From: Streptomyces hundungensis
GTDB lineage: Bacteria > Actinomycetota > Actinomycetes > Streptomycetales > Streptomycetaceae
Direction: 5' to 3'
Assembly (NCBI RefSeq): GCF_003627815.1
Contig: NZ_CP032698.1
Span: 3,968,001 to 4,032,000 of the forward strand
DNA: 64,000 nt
Of the stretch, positions 52,401-62,741 are shown piece by piece. Position 1 is the stretch's first letter. Every line of letters begins with the position of its first letter. The notes under the pieces are model-generated. The model made no database searches. It was not told the DNA's origin and saw nothing but the letters and a program-made list of their open reading frames with translations. The position numbers and the translations under genes were made by a program.

Positions 52401-52430
52401 GAAGGGGGCCGGAATGTTCCGGCCCCCTTC
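52401..52430 (-). terminator. Terminator after the DoxX-family gene
   Basis: GAAGGGGGCCGG pairs perfectly with CCGGCCCCCTTC around AATGTT. It begins 28 bp after the stop codon. Confidence 0.88.
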
Positions 52431-52457
52431 ATCCGCTGCGCCGCGCAAGCGGTCGCG

Positions 52458-53942
52458 CTACCCCAGCAGCCCTCCGATGGGGTTGCGGTTGCCGCCGCCG
52501 CCCCCGCCGGAGCCCCCGCTGGAGCCCGTGCCGCCCGAGGACGTCGGTCCCGCGCTGGTGGACGGGGGCGCCTGCGGGGCCGTGTGGTGGCGGGAGGGGG
52601 GCTGGCCACCGGTGCCGGCCGAGTGGCTCGGGCGGCCGGTGGTGCCCGCCGTGGCACTCTGGTGCGCCTTCGGCTTCTTGGACGCCTTCGCGGACGGGCT
52701 CACCGAACTCTTCGGCTTGGCCGACGGCTTGACGGCCGTGGGGGTGGTGCGCGGCGCGAGCGCCGGACCGGTCTCGCTCGGCAGCGGGGTGCCGGGCAGG
52801 TAGTTGGTCGGGTCGTCGTCGGGCCCCGGCACGGTCACCACCGTGGTGGAGCGCACCGCGCCGCCCAGCAGCGCGCCGGTCGTCAGGGTGAGGCCGACGA
52901 CGACGGTCGTCATGACCAGACCGCGCCGCAGCACCCGCCGCCGCAGCTCCCACAGTTCGGAGCGCGGGCCGAGCTTGCGCCAGGCCTCGCCCGCGAGCCG
53001 GGCGTCGAGCGAGTACACCGGGGCGCCCGCGATGATCAGCGGGGACCAGGCGGCGAGGTAGATGATGTCGGGCGCGTCATAGGCGCGTACGGTCTGCCAG
53101 CTCACGGTCACCAGCAGCGCCCCGGAGAGCAGCGCCCCGAACACGGCCGCCACCCGCTGCCACAGGCCGAGCATCGTCAGGACGCCGACGACGACCTGGA
53201 GGAAGGCGACGGTGAGGCCGGCCCCCACGGGGTGCTGGAGGGCGAAGTCGCGCAGGGGCTCGGCGAGCGCCCAAGGGTGCAGCGAGTTCAGCCACTTGAC
53301 CATCGAGCCGCGTTCGCCGCCGTCGAAGTAGACGGGGTCGCAGAGCTTGCCGAGCCCCGCGTAGACCGAGATGAAGCCGAGGAAGACGCGCAGCGGGAGC
53401 AGCACGACGCCGAGGTTCATCCGGCGGCCGGGGTAGTAGGCGTGCCGGACCGGGTCGGCCCCGCGCCGCTTGGCGGGCGAGCCGTCGTCCACGTCGTCGC
53501 CGTCGAGGTCGTCGAACTCCTCGAACTCGTCCTGGGCGTACGGCTGTTCACCGTACGGCGTGCGCATCTGCGGGAGCAGCGCGGTCTCCGGACCCGATCC
53601 GGATCCGGGGATCAGCGGCGTCGGCCTCGTGTCGTCGACGGCGACGCGCGGGATGGTCTGCGTCGCACCGGTGTCGTAGCCGGCGCCGACGGCCGAGGTG
53701 GCGCGGACGGCCTGCAAGAGGCCGCTCGCCCCCGGCGCCGACTTCCCGCTCCACACCACGGGCGCCCTGCGGCGCACCGAGGTGCCCGAAATGACGGGCT
53801 TCGGCAGCGGCTTGGGTGCAAGCTGCACCCGGAAACTCGCGTGGTTGACGATGACCTGCGCGGGGTCGCAGTCCACCTTGGCCATGCTCAAGGCAGGCTG
53901 GTCGTCGAACCCGGGCCGGGGCGTTCTGGTGTCCACACTCAT
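52458..53942 (-). CDS. DoxX-family integral membrane protein
   Basis: A 494-residue protein. Residues 1-175 are a polar cytoplasmic part with an acidic patch (DEFEEFDDLDGDDVDD) and PGRRMNLGVVLLPLR. The DoxX core has four helices: LPLRVFLGFISVYAGLGKL, the segment VGAGLTVAFLQVVVGVLTML, RVAAVFGALLSGALLVTVSW and IIYLAAWSPLIIAGA. A fifth helix follows (GLVMTTVVVGLTLTTGALLGG), then a long Pro/Ser/Gly-rich external tail ending GGGGGNRNPIGGLLG. DoxX proteins are linked to redox or thiosulfate chemistry at the membrane; the exact role here is unknown. It lies downstream of the rRNA methyltransferase gene with its own start at 53942. Confidence 0.85.
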   Translation of the reverse strand: MSVDTRTPRPGFDDQPALSMAKVDCDPAQVIVNHASFRVQLAPKPLPKPVISGTSVRRRAPVVWSGKSAPGASGLLQAVRATSAVGAGYDTGATQTIPRVAVDDTRPTPLIPGSGSGPETALLPQMRTPYGEQPYAQDEFEEFDDLDGDDVDDGSPAKRRGADPVRHAYYPGRRMNLGVVLLPLRVFLGFISVYAGLGKLCDPVYFDGGERGSMVKWLNSLHPWALAEPLRDFALQHPVGAGLTVAFLQVVVGVLTMLGLWQRVAAVFGALLSGALLVTVSWQTVRAYDAPDIIYLAAWSPLIIAGAPVYSLDARLAGEAWRKLGPRSELWELRRRVLRRGLVMTTVVVGLTLTTGALLGGAVRSTTVVTVPGPDDDPTNYLPGTPLPSETGPALAPRTTPTAVKPSAKPKSSVSPSAKASKKPKAHQSATAGTTGRPSHSAGTGGQPPSRHHTAPQAPPSTSAGPTSSGGTGSSGGSGGGGGGNRNPIGGLLG

Positions 53943-54017
53943 CTAACCGAGTGATGGGTGCTTAGGACACTGCTTGACGGGTCCGAATCTGTCCGAGACC
54001 CGTCAAGATCACCCAGC

Positions 54018-54974
54018 TCAGGCGCGTCGGCGGGCCGCCTCGTAGAGCACGATGCCCGCCGCCACACCGGCGTTGAGGGACTCGGCGCCGCCCGGCATCG
54101 AGATCCGCACCCGGTAGTCGCAGGTCTCGCCGACGAGTCGGCCAAGTCCCTTGCCCTCGCTGCCGATCACGATGACGACGGGGCCGCCGATCTGCTCCAG
54201 CTCCTCGACCGTGTGCTCGCCATCGGCGGCGAGACCCACGATCGTGAGGCCTTCCTTCTTGTAGGCCTCCAGAGCGCGCGTCAGGTTGGTGACGCGGGAG
54301 ACCGGCGTACGGGCCGCGGTGCCCGCCGACGACTTCCAGGCGCCCGCCGTCATGCCGGCCGCGCGCCGCTCGGGCACGACCACGCCGTGGCCGCCGAAGG
54401 CGGACGTGGAGCGGACGATCGCGCCGAGGTTGCGCGGGTCGGTCACACCGTCGAGCGCGACGATCAGCGGGTCCTCGCCGTTGTCGTACGCGAACGTGGT
54501 GAGGTCCTGCGGCTCCGCGTACTCGTACGGCGGGACCTGAAGGACCAGACCCTGGTGGTTGAGGCCGTTGGTCATCCGGTCGAGCTCGGCGCGCGGGGCC
54601 TCCATCAGGTTGATGTTGCCGCGCTCGCCGGCGAGCTGGAGGGCCTCGCGGACCCGCTCGTCGTTGTCGATGTACTGCTGGACGTAGAGCGTGGTCGCCG
54701 GGACGCCGTCGCGCAGCGCCTCGAAGACGGGGTTGCGGCCCACGACCATCTCGGACGCGCCCTTCGCGCCACCGCGCCGGGGCGCGGGGCGACGGGTCGC
54801 GGCCTGCTTGGCCTTGGCGGTCGCGATGCGGTTCTTCTTGTGCTTCTTGCGGGCCTCGGCGGGCGGCGTGGGGCCCCTGCCTTCCAGACCCCGGCGCCGC
54901 TGGCCACCGCTGCCGACCGTCGCGCCCTTCTTGTTGGACGTGCGGCGGTTCCTGCGCTGGCTGTTCCCGGCCAT
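54018..54974 (-). CDS. rlmB: 23S rRNA (guanosine-2'-O-)-methyltransferase, TrmH family
   Basis: A 318-residue SPOUT enzyme. The first 75 residues are basic and disordered, typical of actinobacterial homologues. Then come the substrate-binding domain (MVVGRNPVFEALRDGVPATTLYVQ) and the SPOUT knot: LIVALDGVTDPRNLGAIVRSTSAF (motif 1), VIVIGSEGKGLGRL (motif 2) and RISMPGGAESLNAGVAAGIVLYE (motif 3). It methylates a 23S rRNA guanosine 2'-OH using SAM. The cysS gene is 107 bp upstream on the same strand, an order conserved in actinobacteria. Confidence 0.92.
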   Translation of the reverse strand: MAGNSQRRNRRTSNKKGATVGSGGQRRRGLEGRGPTPPAEARKKHKKNRIATAKAKQAATRRPAPRRGGAKGASEMVVGRNPVFEALRDGVPATTLYVQQYIDNDERVREALQLAGERGNINLMEAPRAELDRMTNGLNHQGLVLQVPPYEYAEPQDLTTFAYDNGEDPLIVALDGVTDPRNLGAIVRSTSAFGGHGVVVPERRAAGMTAGAWKSSAGTAARTPVSRVTNLTRALEAYKKEGLTIVGLAADGEHTVEELEQIGGPVVIVIGSEGKGLGRLVGETCDYRVRISMPGGAESLNAGVAAGIVLYEAARRRA

Positions 54975-55081
54975 GACCTACCTATTTCCTCAGTGAATCC
55001 GCGATCCACTTACGGATGCAGATCGTGTACGTACGTATATGAAGTGTGCCGCCCGATCGCCCGGGCGGCACATCAGGCCGC

Positions 55082-56482
55082 TCAGCGCGGGCCGAGGGTC
55101 CAGCGGGGGCCGCTGGGGCTGTCCTCGACGACCAGGCCGGACTGGGTCAGCTGGTCGCGGATCGCGTCCGCGGTCGCCCAGTCCTTGCGGGCCCTGGCGG
55201 CCTCGCGCTGCTCCAGGACCAACCGTACGAGGGTGTCGACGGCGCCGTGGAGGTCCTCGCCCCGTTCGCCCTCCTGGGCCCATTGCGGGTCCAGCGGGTC
55301 CAGGCCCAGCACGCCCAGCATGGCGCGCACCTCGGCCAGGCGCCCGATGGCGGCTTCCTTGTCGTCGGCCGCGAGGGCGCTGTTGCCCTGGCGGACCGTG
55401 GTGTGGACGATCGCGAGGGCCCCCGGCACGCCCAGGTCGTCGTCCATGGCCTCGGCGAACGCGGGCGGCACCTCGGCGGCGGGCTCGACGACGCCCCCCG
55501 CCTTCTCCACCACGCGCTGGATGAAGCCCTCGATGCGCGCGAACGCCGACTCGGCCTCGCGCAGGGCGTCCTCGCTGTACTCGATCATGGAGCGGTAGTG
55601 CGGGGTGCCCAGGTAGTAGCGCAGCACGATCGGGCGCCACTGCTTGACCATCTCGGAGACCAGCACGCTGTTGCCGAGCGACTTCGACATCTTCTCGCCG
55701 GACATCGTCACCCAGGCGTTGTGCACCCAGTACGAGGCGAAGTCGTCGCCGAAGGCCTTGGCCTGGGCGATCTCGTTCTCGTGGTGGGGGAAGATCAGGT
55801 CGAGGCCGCCGCCGTGGATGTCGAAGGCGCTGCCCAGGTACTTGTGGGCCATCGCCGAGCACTCCAGGTGCCAGCCGGGACGGCCGCGCCCCCACGGCGT
55901 CTCCCAGTCGGGCTCGCCCGGCTTGGATGCCTTCCACATCGCGAAGTCACGCGGGTCGCGCTTGCCGGTGATGCCCTCCTCGGCGGGCTGGCGCAGATCG
56001 TCGATGTCCTGGTTGGAGAGCGCCAGGTACTCGGGGAAGGACCGCACGTCGAAGTAGACGCTGCCGTCCGCCTCGTAGGCGTGGCCGCGCTCGATCAGGC
56101 CGCGCATCATCTCGACCATCTCGGTGATGTGGCCGGTCGCCCGCGGCTCGTAGGTGGGCGGCAGGCAGCCGAGCGCGGTGTAGCCGTCGTTGAAGGCCCG
56201 CTCGTTGGCGTACCCGATCGACCACCAGGGGCGGCCCTGCTCGGCCGACTTCTTGATGATCTTGTCGTCGATGTCGGTGACGTTGCGGATGAACGTGACG
56301 TCGTAGCCGCGGTACTCGAACCAGCGGCGCATGATGTCGAAGTTGAGCCCCGACCGGATGTGCCCGATGTGCGGGGCCGCCTGGACGGTGGCGCCACACA
56401 GGTAGATCGAGACACAACCCCGCGTGAGCGGGACGAAGTCGCGAATCTGCCGGGCGCTGGTGTCGTACAGGCGAATGGTCAC
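55082..56482 (-). CDS. cysS: Cysteinyl-tRNA synthetase
   Basis: A 466-residue class I synthetase. The start is GTG 56482 (VTIRLYDTSAR), or 56485. TACCCT lies 6 bp upstream of 56482, so translation may be leaderless. The HIGH motif is PHIGHIRSGLNFD, the zinc cysteines include YLCGATVQ and LECSAMA, and the KMSKS loop is GEKMSKSLGNS. The C-terminal anticodon region is complete. It charges tRNA-Cys; the MshC-type ligase is excluded by the full anticodon domain. It clusters with ispF and ispD upstream and the rRNA methyltransferase downstream. Confidence 0.96.
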   Translation of the reverse strand: MTIRLYDTSARQIRDFVPLTRGCVSIYLCGATVQAAPHIGHIRSGLNFDIMRRWFEYRGYDVTFIRNVTDIDDKIIKKSAEQGRPWWSIGYANERAFNDGYTALGCLPPTYEPRATGHITEMVEMMRGLIERGHAYEADGSVYFDVRSFPEYLALSNQDIDDLRQPAEEGITGKRDPRDFAMWKASKPGEPDWETPWGRGRPGWHLECSAMAHKYLGSAFDIHGGGLDLIFPHHENEIAQAKAFGDDFASYWVHNAWVTMSGEKMSKSLGNSVLVSEMVKQWRPIVLRYYLGTPHYRSMIEYSEDALREAESAFARIEGFIQRVVEKAGGVVEPAAEVPPAFAEAMDDDLGVPGALAIVHTTVRQGNSALAADDKEAAIGRLAEVRAMLGVLGLDPLDPQWAQEGERGEDLHGAVDTLVRLVLEQREAARARKDWATADAIRDQLTQSGLVVEDSPSGPRWTLGPR

Positions 56483-56562
56483 CACACCAGGGTAGTGGCC
56501 CAATACCAGTGCCCCGCGACCCTTCCGGGCCTCGGGGCACACAATTTGGCGACTGTTGGGTG

Positions 56563-56967
56563 TCAGAGCATTCCGACGATCTTGCGCGGCGTGATCCGGA
56601 CCACCACTCGGGGGGCGTCGTCGACCGAGGCCGGGTTGAACTCCCGGTACGTCTTGCCGGAGTACTTCATCGACAGCTCGTCGATCAGTTCCTGGCCACC
56701 CTCCGTGGTGAGCTCGGCGGTGCCCCTGATCTCGGCGTACTCATAAGGCGAGTCGAAGCGCTGGAGGAGCACGCTGACCCGCGGGTCGCGGCGCAGGTTC
56801 TTCTCCTTGCGCCGGTCCACGGTCGTCGAGATCAGTACGTCGTTGCCGTCCCGCTTCACCCAGACCGGGGAGACCTGGGGGCTTCCGTCGGGCTGGATGG
56901 TGGCGATGTTGACGAAGACGGGGCTGTCGAGCAGTTCCTTGAGCTTGTCGCTGAGCTCAGCAGACAC
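56563..56967 (-). CDS. PPOX-class F420- or FMN-dependent oxidoreductase
   Basis: A 134-residue split-barrel protein: FVNIATIQPDGSPQVSPVWV, LISTTVDRRKEKNLRRDPRVSVLL, EYAEIRGTAELTTEGG and a final RVVVRITPRKIVGML. This pattern is that of F420-dependent or deazaflavin split-barrel reductases common in actinobacteria. The substrate is unknown. It stands as its own unit between ispF and cysS, on the same strand, with a purine-rich ribosome site GGAAGGAC. Confidence 0.85.
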   Translation of the reverse strand: MSAELSDKLKELLDSPVFVNIATIQPDGSPQVSPVWVKRDGNDVLISTTVDRRKEKNLRRDPRVSVLLQRFDSPYEYAEIRGTAELTTEGGQELIDELSMKYSGKTYREFNPASVDDAPRVVVRITPRKIVGML

Positions 56968-57031
56968 GGGGCGGTCCTTCCGGAGGAGAGGAGAACGGGT
57001 GCCTCCTCTACTACCCCAATCCGGACCTTTT

Positions 57032-57607
57032 TCATGGCATCCGGTACACCATCGCCGTGGCGATCGCCGCGAGTCCCTCCGCCCGGCCGGTCAGACCGAG
57101 CCCGTCCGTGGTGGTGCCGGACACGGCGACGGGCGCCCCGGCCGCGGCCGACAGCGCCTTCTGTGCCGCCTCGCGCCGCTTGCCGATCTTCGGCCGTACG
57201 CCGATGACCTGCACCGCGACGTTGCCGATCTCGAAGCCCTCGGCACGCACGATCCTGGCGGCCTCGGCGAGCAGGGTCACGCCCGAGGCGCCGGACCACT
57301 CGGGGCGGTCGGTGCCGAAGTGGGCGCCGAGGTCTCCGACGCCGGCCGCGGAGAACAGCGCGTCGCAGGCGGCGTGGGCGGCGACATCGCCGTCGGAGTG
57401 ACCGGCGAGCCCGTACTCCTCGCCCTCCCACAGGAGCCCGGCGCACCACAGCTCGCGCCCGCGCTCGAAGGCGTGCACATCGGTGCCGATCCCCACCTGC
57501 GGGATCACCGGGCGAGGCGCCACCGACCGGGTGTCCAAGGCGTCTCCGGTGTCCAAGACGTCTCCGCTGTCCAAGGCGTCTCCGGTGTCCAAGGCCTCAG
57601 AAGCCAT
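57032..57607 (-). CDS. ispF: 2-C-methyl-D-erythritol 2,4-cyclodiphosphate synthase
   Basis: A 191-residue protein; ATG 57607 follows GGAGGG. It overlaps the ispD stop by 11 bp. The enzyme core begins at about residue 37 with [10 protein letters not shown] (metal Asp and His) and [14 protein letters not shown]; later come [32 protein letters not shown] and [15 protein letters not shown]. It catalyses the cyclisation step of the MEP isoprenoid pathway. The first 36 residues contain four copies of a D-[TS]-G-D-x-L-like hexapeptide encoded by 18-bp tandem repeats, an unusual extension with no role in catalysis. Confidence 0.95.
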   Translation of the reverse strand: MASEALDTGDALDSGDVLDTGDALDTRSVAPRPVIPQVGIGTDVHAFERGRELWCAGLLWEGEEYGLAGHSDGDVAAHAACDALFSAAGVGDLGAHFGTDRPEWSGASGVTLLAEAARIVRAEGFEIGNVAVQVIGVRPKIGKRREAAQKALSAAAGAPVAVSGTTTDGLGLTGRAEGLAAIATAMVYRMP

Positions 57608-58358
57608 CGTTGGCCCTCCGTCGTGCGAGTACGGCCTCGGCGAGGACGAGGTCGAGGGGGCGGGTCACCTTGAACGCCTCTTCGTGCCCGGGCACCACCA
57701 CGACGGGCAGGCCGAGCCGCTCGATCATGCCGGCGTCGTCCGTGACGCTTCCGGTGACCGTCGCGTGGGCGCGTACGAGCGTGTCGTGATCGAAGCCCTG
57801 CGGGGTCTGCACCGCGCGCAGCGTGGCCCGGTCCGGGGTGGCGAGGACGGGCTCGGGCGAGCCGTCGGCGCGCGGCTCGACCTGCTTCACGGTGTCGGCG
57901 AGCGGCAGCGCGGGCACCACGGCGGGAGCGCCGTCGCGGACCGCCTCGATGACCGCGTCGACCGTGTCGACGGGGACCAGCGGGCGGGCCGCGTCATGGA
58001 CCAGTACGGCGTCGAAGCCGGGCGGCAGCGCGTCCAGGCCGAGCCGCACCGACTCCTGGCGGCTCTCCCCGCCGGGCACGACCAGGTACTCGGTCCTGCC
58101 CCAGCTGCTCCCGGGCGGGCCGCCGGGCAGCGCGTGCTCGGCGAGGAGGTTCTTCACCTCGGCCTCCCCGTCCGGCGGGGCCACCACGACGACCAGCGAC
58201 ACGGCGCGGGAGGCGGCCATCGCCCGGACGGCGTGGATCAGCATGGGGGTGCCGTTCAGGGCGCGGAGCGCCTTGGGGGCACCCGGGCCGAGACGCACAC
58301 CGCGTCCGGCCGCAGGAATCACCGCGGCGGTGCGGAAAGTGCGCGATTCGTCAGACAA
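57597..58358 (-). CDS. ispD: 2-C-methyl-D-erythritol 4-phosphate cytidylyltransferase
   Basis: A 253-residue protein. TTG 58358 is chosen as start: GAGG lies 9 bp before it and the following [20 protein letters not shown] aligns with the family start. Signature motifs are [32 protein letters not shown] and [14 protein letters not shown], plus [12 protein letters not shown]. It couples CTP to methylerythritol-4-P in the MEP pathway. It overlaps ispF, so the pair is translated together. A small ORF (MSFEDTNLV) overlaps the TTG start in another frame. The carD gene is upstream on the same strand. Confidence 0.93.
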   Translation of the reverse strand: MSDESRTFRTAAVIPAAGRGVRLGPGAPKALRALNGTPMLIHAVRAMAASRAVSLVVVVAPPDGEAEVKNLLAEHALPGGPPGSSWGRTEYLVVPGGESRQESVRLGLDALPPGFDAVLVHDAARPLVPVDTVDAVIEAVRDGAPAVVPALPLADTVKQVEPRADGSPEPVLATPDRATLRAVQTPQGFDHDTLVRAHATVTGSVTDDAGMIERLGLPVVVVPGHEEAFKVTRPLDLVLAEAVLARRRANDGF

Positions 58359-58390
58359 GGTTTGTGTCCTCAAACGACATGGGTATGGCC

Positions 58391-58425
58391 TGGGGGTACC
58401 CCTGGCTCCTGGAGCCGGGGAGTGC
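58391..58425. repeat. Hairpin mini-element between ispD and carD
   Basis: TGGGGGTACCCCTGGCTCC is followed by a reverse-complement-like GGAGCCGGGGAGTGCC. It shares the pattern of G run, C run, loop and GGGGAG with the 37-bp elements and the insert in phoR. Confidence 0.5.
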
Positions 58426-58622
58426 CGGGCGCTCCGCCCTGACCGGCCCTTCCGTGACGACCGGTCAGGCAGCCGCCCGGGCCCGGCACGCATACGGTGC
58501 GGGTGTTGGGGCAGGGGATACGAACATGCCGCAGCGCCCGGCGACACAGCAATTTTCACTGCTGGTCAGCGGGCACCGCGGCAATGCCGAATGTTCCGGG
58601 GCGGGCCCCGGAACCAGCGGCG

Positions 58623-59105
58623 TCAGGACGCGAGAACCTCGTCGAGGAGGGCCTCGGCCTTGTCTTCGTTGGTGTTCTCCGCGAGGGCCAGCTCGCTCAC
58701 CAGGATCTGGCGCGCCTTGGCGAGCATGCGCTTCTCACCTGCGGACAGTCCGCGCTCGCGCTCACGACGCCACAGGTCACGCACGACTTCCGCGACCTTG
58801 ATGACATCGCCGGAGGCGAGCTTCTCGAGATTTGCCTTGTAGCGACGGGACCAGTTCGTGGGCTCCTCCGCGAACGGCGCGCGCAGCACCTCGAAGACCC
58901 GGTCCAGCCCATCCTGCCCAACTACATCGCGAACGCCGACGAACTCCGCGTTGTCCGCGGGCACGCGCACAGTCAAGTCGCCCTGGGCGACCTTGAGCAC
59001 CAAGTAGGTCTTGTCCACGCCTTTGATCTGGCGAGTTTCGATAGCCTCGATCAGCGCGGCCCCGTGATGGGGATAGACCACGGTGTCGCCAACCTTGAAC
59101 GTCAT
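58623..59105 (-). CDS. carD: CarD/CdnL-type RNA polymerase-binding regulator
   Basis: A 160-residue protein. The N-terminal Tudor-like RNAP-interacting domain is [21 protein letters not shown], continuing to [23 protein letters not shown]. The C-terminal domain is helical with the conserved tryptophan in [20 protein letters not shown]. It stabilises open complexes at vegetative promoters and is generally essential in actinobacteria. Order carD-ispD-ispF-cysS is conserved in actinobacteria. The start has AAGGGGT upstream. A long leader or promoter region of 600 bp separates it from the divergent lipoprotein gene. Confidence 0.96.
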   Translation of the reverse strand: MTFKVGDTVVYPHHGAALIEAIETRQIKGVDKTYLVLKVAQGDLTVRVPADNAEFVGVRDVVGQDGLDRVFEVLRAPFAEEPTNWSRRYKANLEKLASGDVIKVAEVVRDLWRRERERGLSAGEKRMLAKARQILVSELALAENTNEDKAEALLDEVLAS

Positions 59106-59719
59106 GTGACAGGTACCCCTTCCGTGGCTATCCAGGGTAACACGGATACGGCTTCTTCTGAATGGCGTTTTCGCAGGTCAGGGCATATCTCGGGGCTTGA
59201 CAACAGCGCCAGGAACGTGCTGCGGAGGGCTTGTGGAAGGCGGTATTCGCAGGTCGGAGCAGCTGCGAAGGGGCTGCAAAACCACTACGTTACGCCCCCT
59301 CGATCGGGGCCCCGGACGGCCGAACGTCCCGGTTTGTCGCCTTCCGGACGGTGAACTTCATCTACTCCGTTCGGCGCCCGTTCACCCGTTCGGACCCGCG
59401 GGATTCTTTCCGGAATTGATCAACGATCGACCCGGTCGGACCAGTCCGGAGGATTTTCCGTAAGGAATGTGTGGCGGCCCCGGGAATTGATCATCCGCCG
59501 ATATGGGAACGACACGCGAAAGACCAAGATCGGCGGGTGATCCACCCGAGTGGGCCGGGCCCGTCGTCCGTAGGGGCGGGTCGGGTGCGGGGGGCGAGGG
59601 GCGGCTCGGTAATCTAGGCCCGCTGACACACCCTTAGCCGGCCCTCAGGCATGCGGCCGGCCGACTCGTAGACCGTCCGAAGCCAGTCCGTCCCGTACGT
59701 CCAAGGAGTTGCCGCCGCC
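59106..59719. other. Long divergent regulatory region between carD and a lipoprotein gene
   Basis: 614 bp with no convincing gene on either strand. Contents: a TTGACA at about 59198 on the plus strand with no obvious -10; GTTCGGCGCCC and GTTCACCCGTT as two 11-bp units at 59369-59390, resembling a partial PHO box; and GGTGAAC (GTTCACC on the minus strand) at 59350-59356. The carD promoter should be in the right-hand end near 59110-59200. A small RNA here cannot be excluded. Confidence 0.4.
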
Positions 59720-60388
59720 GTGAGCCGCAGCCTTCGACGCGGCGCCCTCGCCGCTTCTGCCATCGCGTTCTCGCTCGCCTCCCTCTCCGCCTGCGCGGCG
59801 GGCAACGGAGCCCAGACGCTCGAGGTCAAGGCGGACAACGCCTACGTCACCGTGGGCGACATCAAGGTCCAGAACGCGACGGTCGTCACCCAGCCGAAGG
59901 CCGACGCCGAAGGCCCGGCCGTCGTCGCGGCGACCCTGTTCAACAACGGCGGGGACCCGCAGACCCTGGACGCCGTCCAGGTCGGCAGCGCCACCGTCAA
60001 GCTCTCCCCCGCCAAGGGCGCCGGCGCGATCACCGTCCCGGCCCACGGCTCGGTGGTGCTCGGCGGCAAGGACAACGCCTCCGCGGTCGTCGACAACGGC
60101 CGTGAGGCCGCCAAGAACGGCGACGCGCAGAAGGTCACCTTCCAGTTCAGCAAGGCCGGCGCCGTGAGCCTCCAGGCCTTCGTCGTCCCGGCCACCAGCT
60201 ACTTCGAGGGCGTCGGCCCCAGCAAGCTGCCGAAGCCGAAGGAGAGCCCCGAGGCCGGCCCCACCGGCAAGGCGAGCGGCTCCCCCTCGGGCGGCGCCTC
60301 CACCTCCGCCACCCCGAACACGGGCACCGTCAGCGGCAAGCCCGCCGGCTCCGGCTCGCCCTCGCACACCGCGACGACGGGCCACTGA
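59720..60388 (+). CDS. Secreted lipoprotein of DUF461/PCuAC-like type
   Basis: A 222-residue protein with a GTG start. The signal peptide ends in a lipobox SLSAC at about residue 25. The mature part is a beta sandwich: LEVKADNAYVTVGDIKVQNAT, AATLFNNGGDPQTLDAVQVG, ITVPAHGSVVLGG, VTFQFSKAGAVSLQAFVVPAT. This resembles DUF461/PCuAC copper-chaperone folds, but the Met/His copper ligands are not evident. A Pro/Ser/Gly tail follows from about 170. The function is unknown. It is conserved between carD and phoP in Streptomyces. A perfect terminator follows. Confidence 0.82.
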   Translation: MSRSLRRGALAASAIAFSLASLSACAAGNGAQTLEVKADNAYVTVGDIKVQNATVVTQPKADAEGPAVVAATLFNNGGDPQTLDAVQVGSATVKLSPAKGAGAITVPAHGSVVLGGKDNASAVVDNGREAAKNGDAQKVTFQFSKAGAVSLQAFVVPATSYFEGVGPSKLPKPKESPEAGPTGKASGSPSGGASTSATPNTGTVSGKPAGSGSPSHTATTGH

Positions 60389-60428
60389 CCCGGCGCGAGC
60401 GAGCGGCGGACAGACAGACAGACAGACG

Positions 60429-60464
60429 AAGGAGGGCGGGCCCGGATCCGGGCCCGCCCTCCTT
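60429..60464. terminator. Bidirectional terminator between the lipoprotein gene and phoP
   Basis: A 36-bp perfect palindrome centred on GGATCC: AAGGAGGGCGGGCCCGG and its complement, flanked by TTT on the plus side. It serves both the plus-strand lipoprotein gene and the minus-strand phoP. Confidence 0.92.
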
Positions 60465-60530
60465 TCATGTCTCCATCCGGCGGGTCACGTCATGGCACGG
60501 CATGGCATGTCTCCATCCGGCGGGTCACGC
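60465..60530. repeat. 24-bp direct repeat next to the terminator
   Basis: CATGTCTCCATCCGGCGGGT followed by CACG occurs at 60466-60489 and again at 60507-60530, with CATGGCA-rich DNA between. Short GACA repeats lie at 60408-60427. The function is unknown. Confidence 0.6.
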
Positions 60531-60553
60531 CGTTGACCCCCGGCCGGGCCGGC

Positions 60554-61230
60554 CTACGGCTCGAACTTGTAGCCCAGGCCCCGGACCGTCACCAGATAGC
60601 GCGGCGCGCCCGGGTCCGGCTCGATCTTGGCGCGCAGCCGCTTGACGTGGACGTCGAGGGTCTTGGTGTCGCCGACGTAGTCCGCGCCCCACACCCGGTC
60701 GATGAGCTGCATACGGGTCAGGACGCGGCCCGCGTTGCGCAGCAGCATCTCCAGGAGGTCGAACTCCTTGAGCGGAAGGTCCACCTTGCCGCCCGAGACG
60801 GTGACCACGTGCCGGTCGACGTCCATGCGGACCGGGCCCGCCTCCAGGGCGGCCGGGGCGACCTCCTCCGGCTCGCCGCGGCGGCGCAGCACCGCGCGGA
60901 TGCGGGCCACCAGCTCGCGGGAGGAGAAGGGCTTGGTGACGTAGTCGTCGGCCCCTATCTCCAGGCCCACGACCTTGTCGATCTCGCTGTCCTTGGCGGT
61001 CACCATGATGACCGGCACATTGGAACGGCCGCGCAGCTGACGGCAGACCTCGGTGCCCGGCAGGCCGGGCAGCATCAGGTCGAGCAGCACCAGGTCGGCG
61101 CCGTTGCGCTCGAACTCGTCCAGGCCGTCGGGCCCGGTGGCCGCCACCGCGACCTCGAAGCCTTCCTTGCGGAGCATGTAGGACAGGGCGTCGCTGAAGG
61201 ATTCCTCATCCTCGACGACGAGCACTCGGG

Positions 61231-61234
<4 letters not shown>
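60554..61234 (-). CDS. phoP: Phosphate response regulator PhoP
   Basis: A 226-residue OmpR-family regulator; the GTG start overlaps the phoR stop (GTGA). The receiver domain has the acidic pair VVEDEESFSDAL, phospho-acceptor Asp52 in LVLLDLMLPG, the Thr in IMVTAKDSE and the Lys in YVTKPFSSREL. The C-terminal winged helix has PLKEFDLLEMLLRNAG and TLDVHVKRLRAKIEPDPG. It binds PHO boxes (GTTCACC direct repeats) under phosphate starvation and also affects secondary metabolism. The PHO box at 62615 is a likely site. Confidence 0.97.
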
Positions 61235-62541
<1,307 letters not shown>

Positions 62542-62614
62542 GCACCCAGGTTATGCGGGGTGGCCGACACTCTCCCAGCCAAATGGGTGGCAGCTCGAAC
62601 GTTCGTCGCTCAGA

Positions 62615-62647
62615 GTTCACCGAGGTGATAGGGACGGTTCACTTCCT
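62615..62647. promoter_or_regulatory. PHO box between phoR and phoU
   Basis: Three 11-bp direct-repeat units: GTTCACCGAGG, TGATAGGGACG and GTTCACTTCCT. The first and third carry the GTTCAC(C/T) core; this is the PhoP-binding layout in Streptomyces. It lies 74 bp upstream of the phoR start and 95 bp upstream of phoU. Confidence 0.88.
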
Positions 62648-62741
62648 ATGGCCGAACCGGACGCGTAACGGACGGAACGTGGCAGCGTGGGGGCCGCAGG
62701 CACCCCCGGCCCCCCGGAGACCGTTGAGAGAGGGACAACCC

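Noticed and set aside
55046..56746. A 566-codon plus-strand frame opposite cysS
   Set aside because: Antisense shadow with Val/Asp/Gly bias; cysS on the minus strand has all synthetase motifs.
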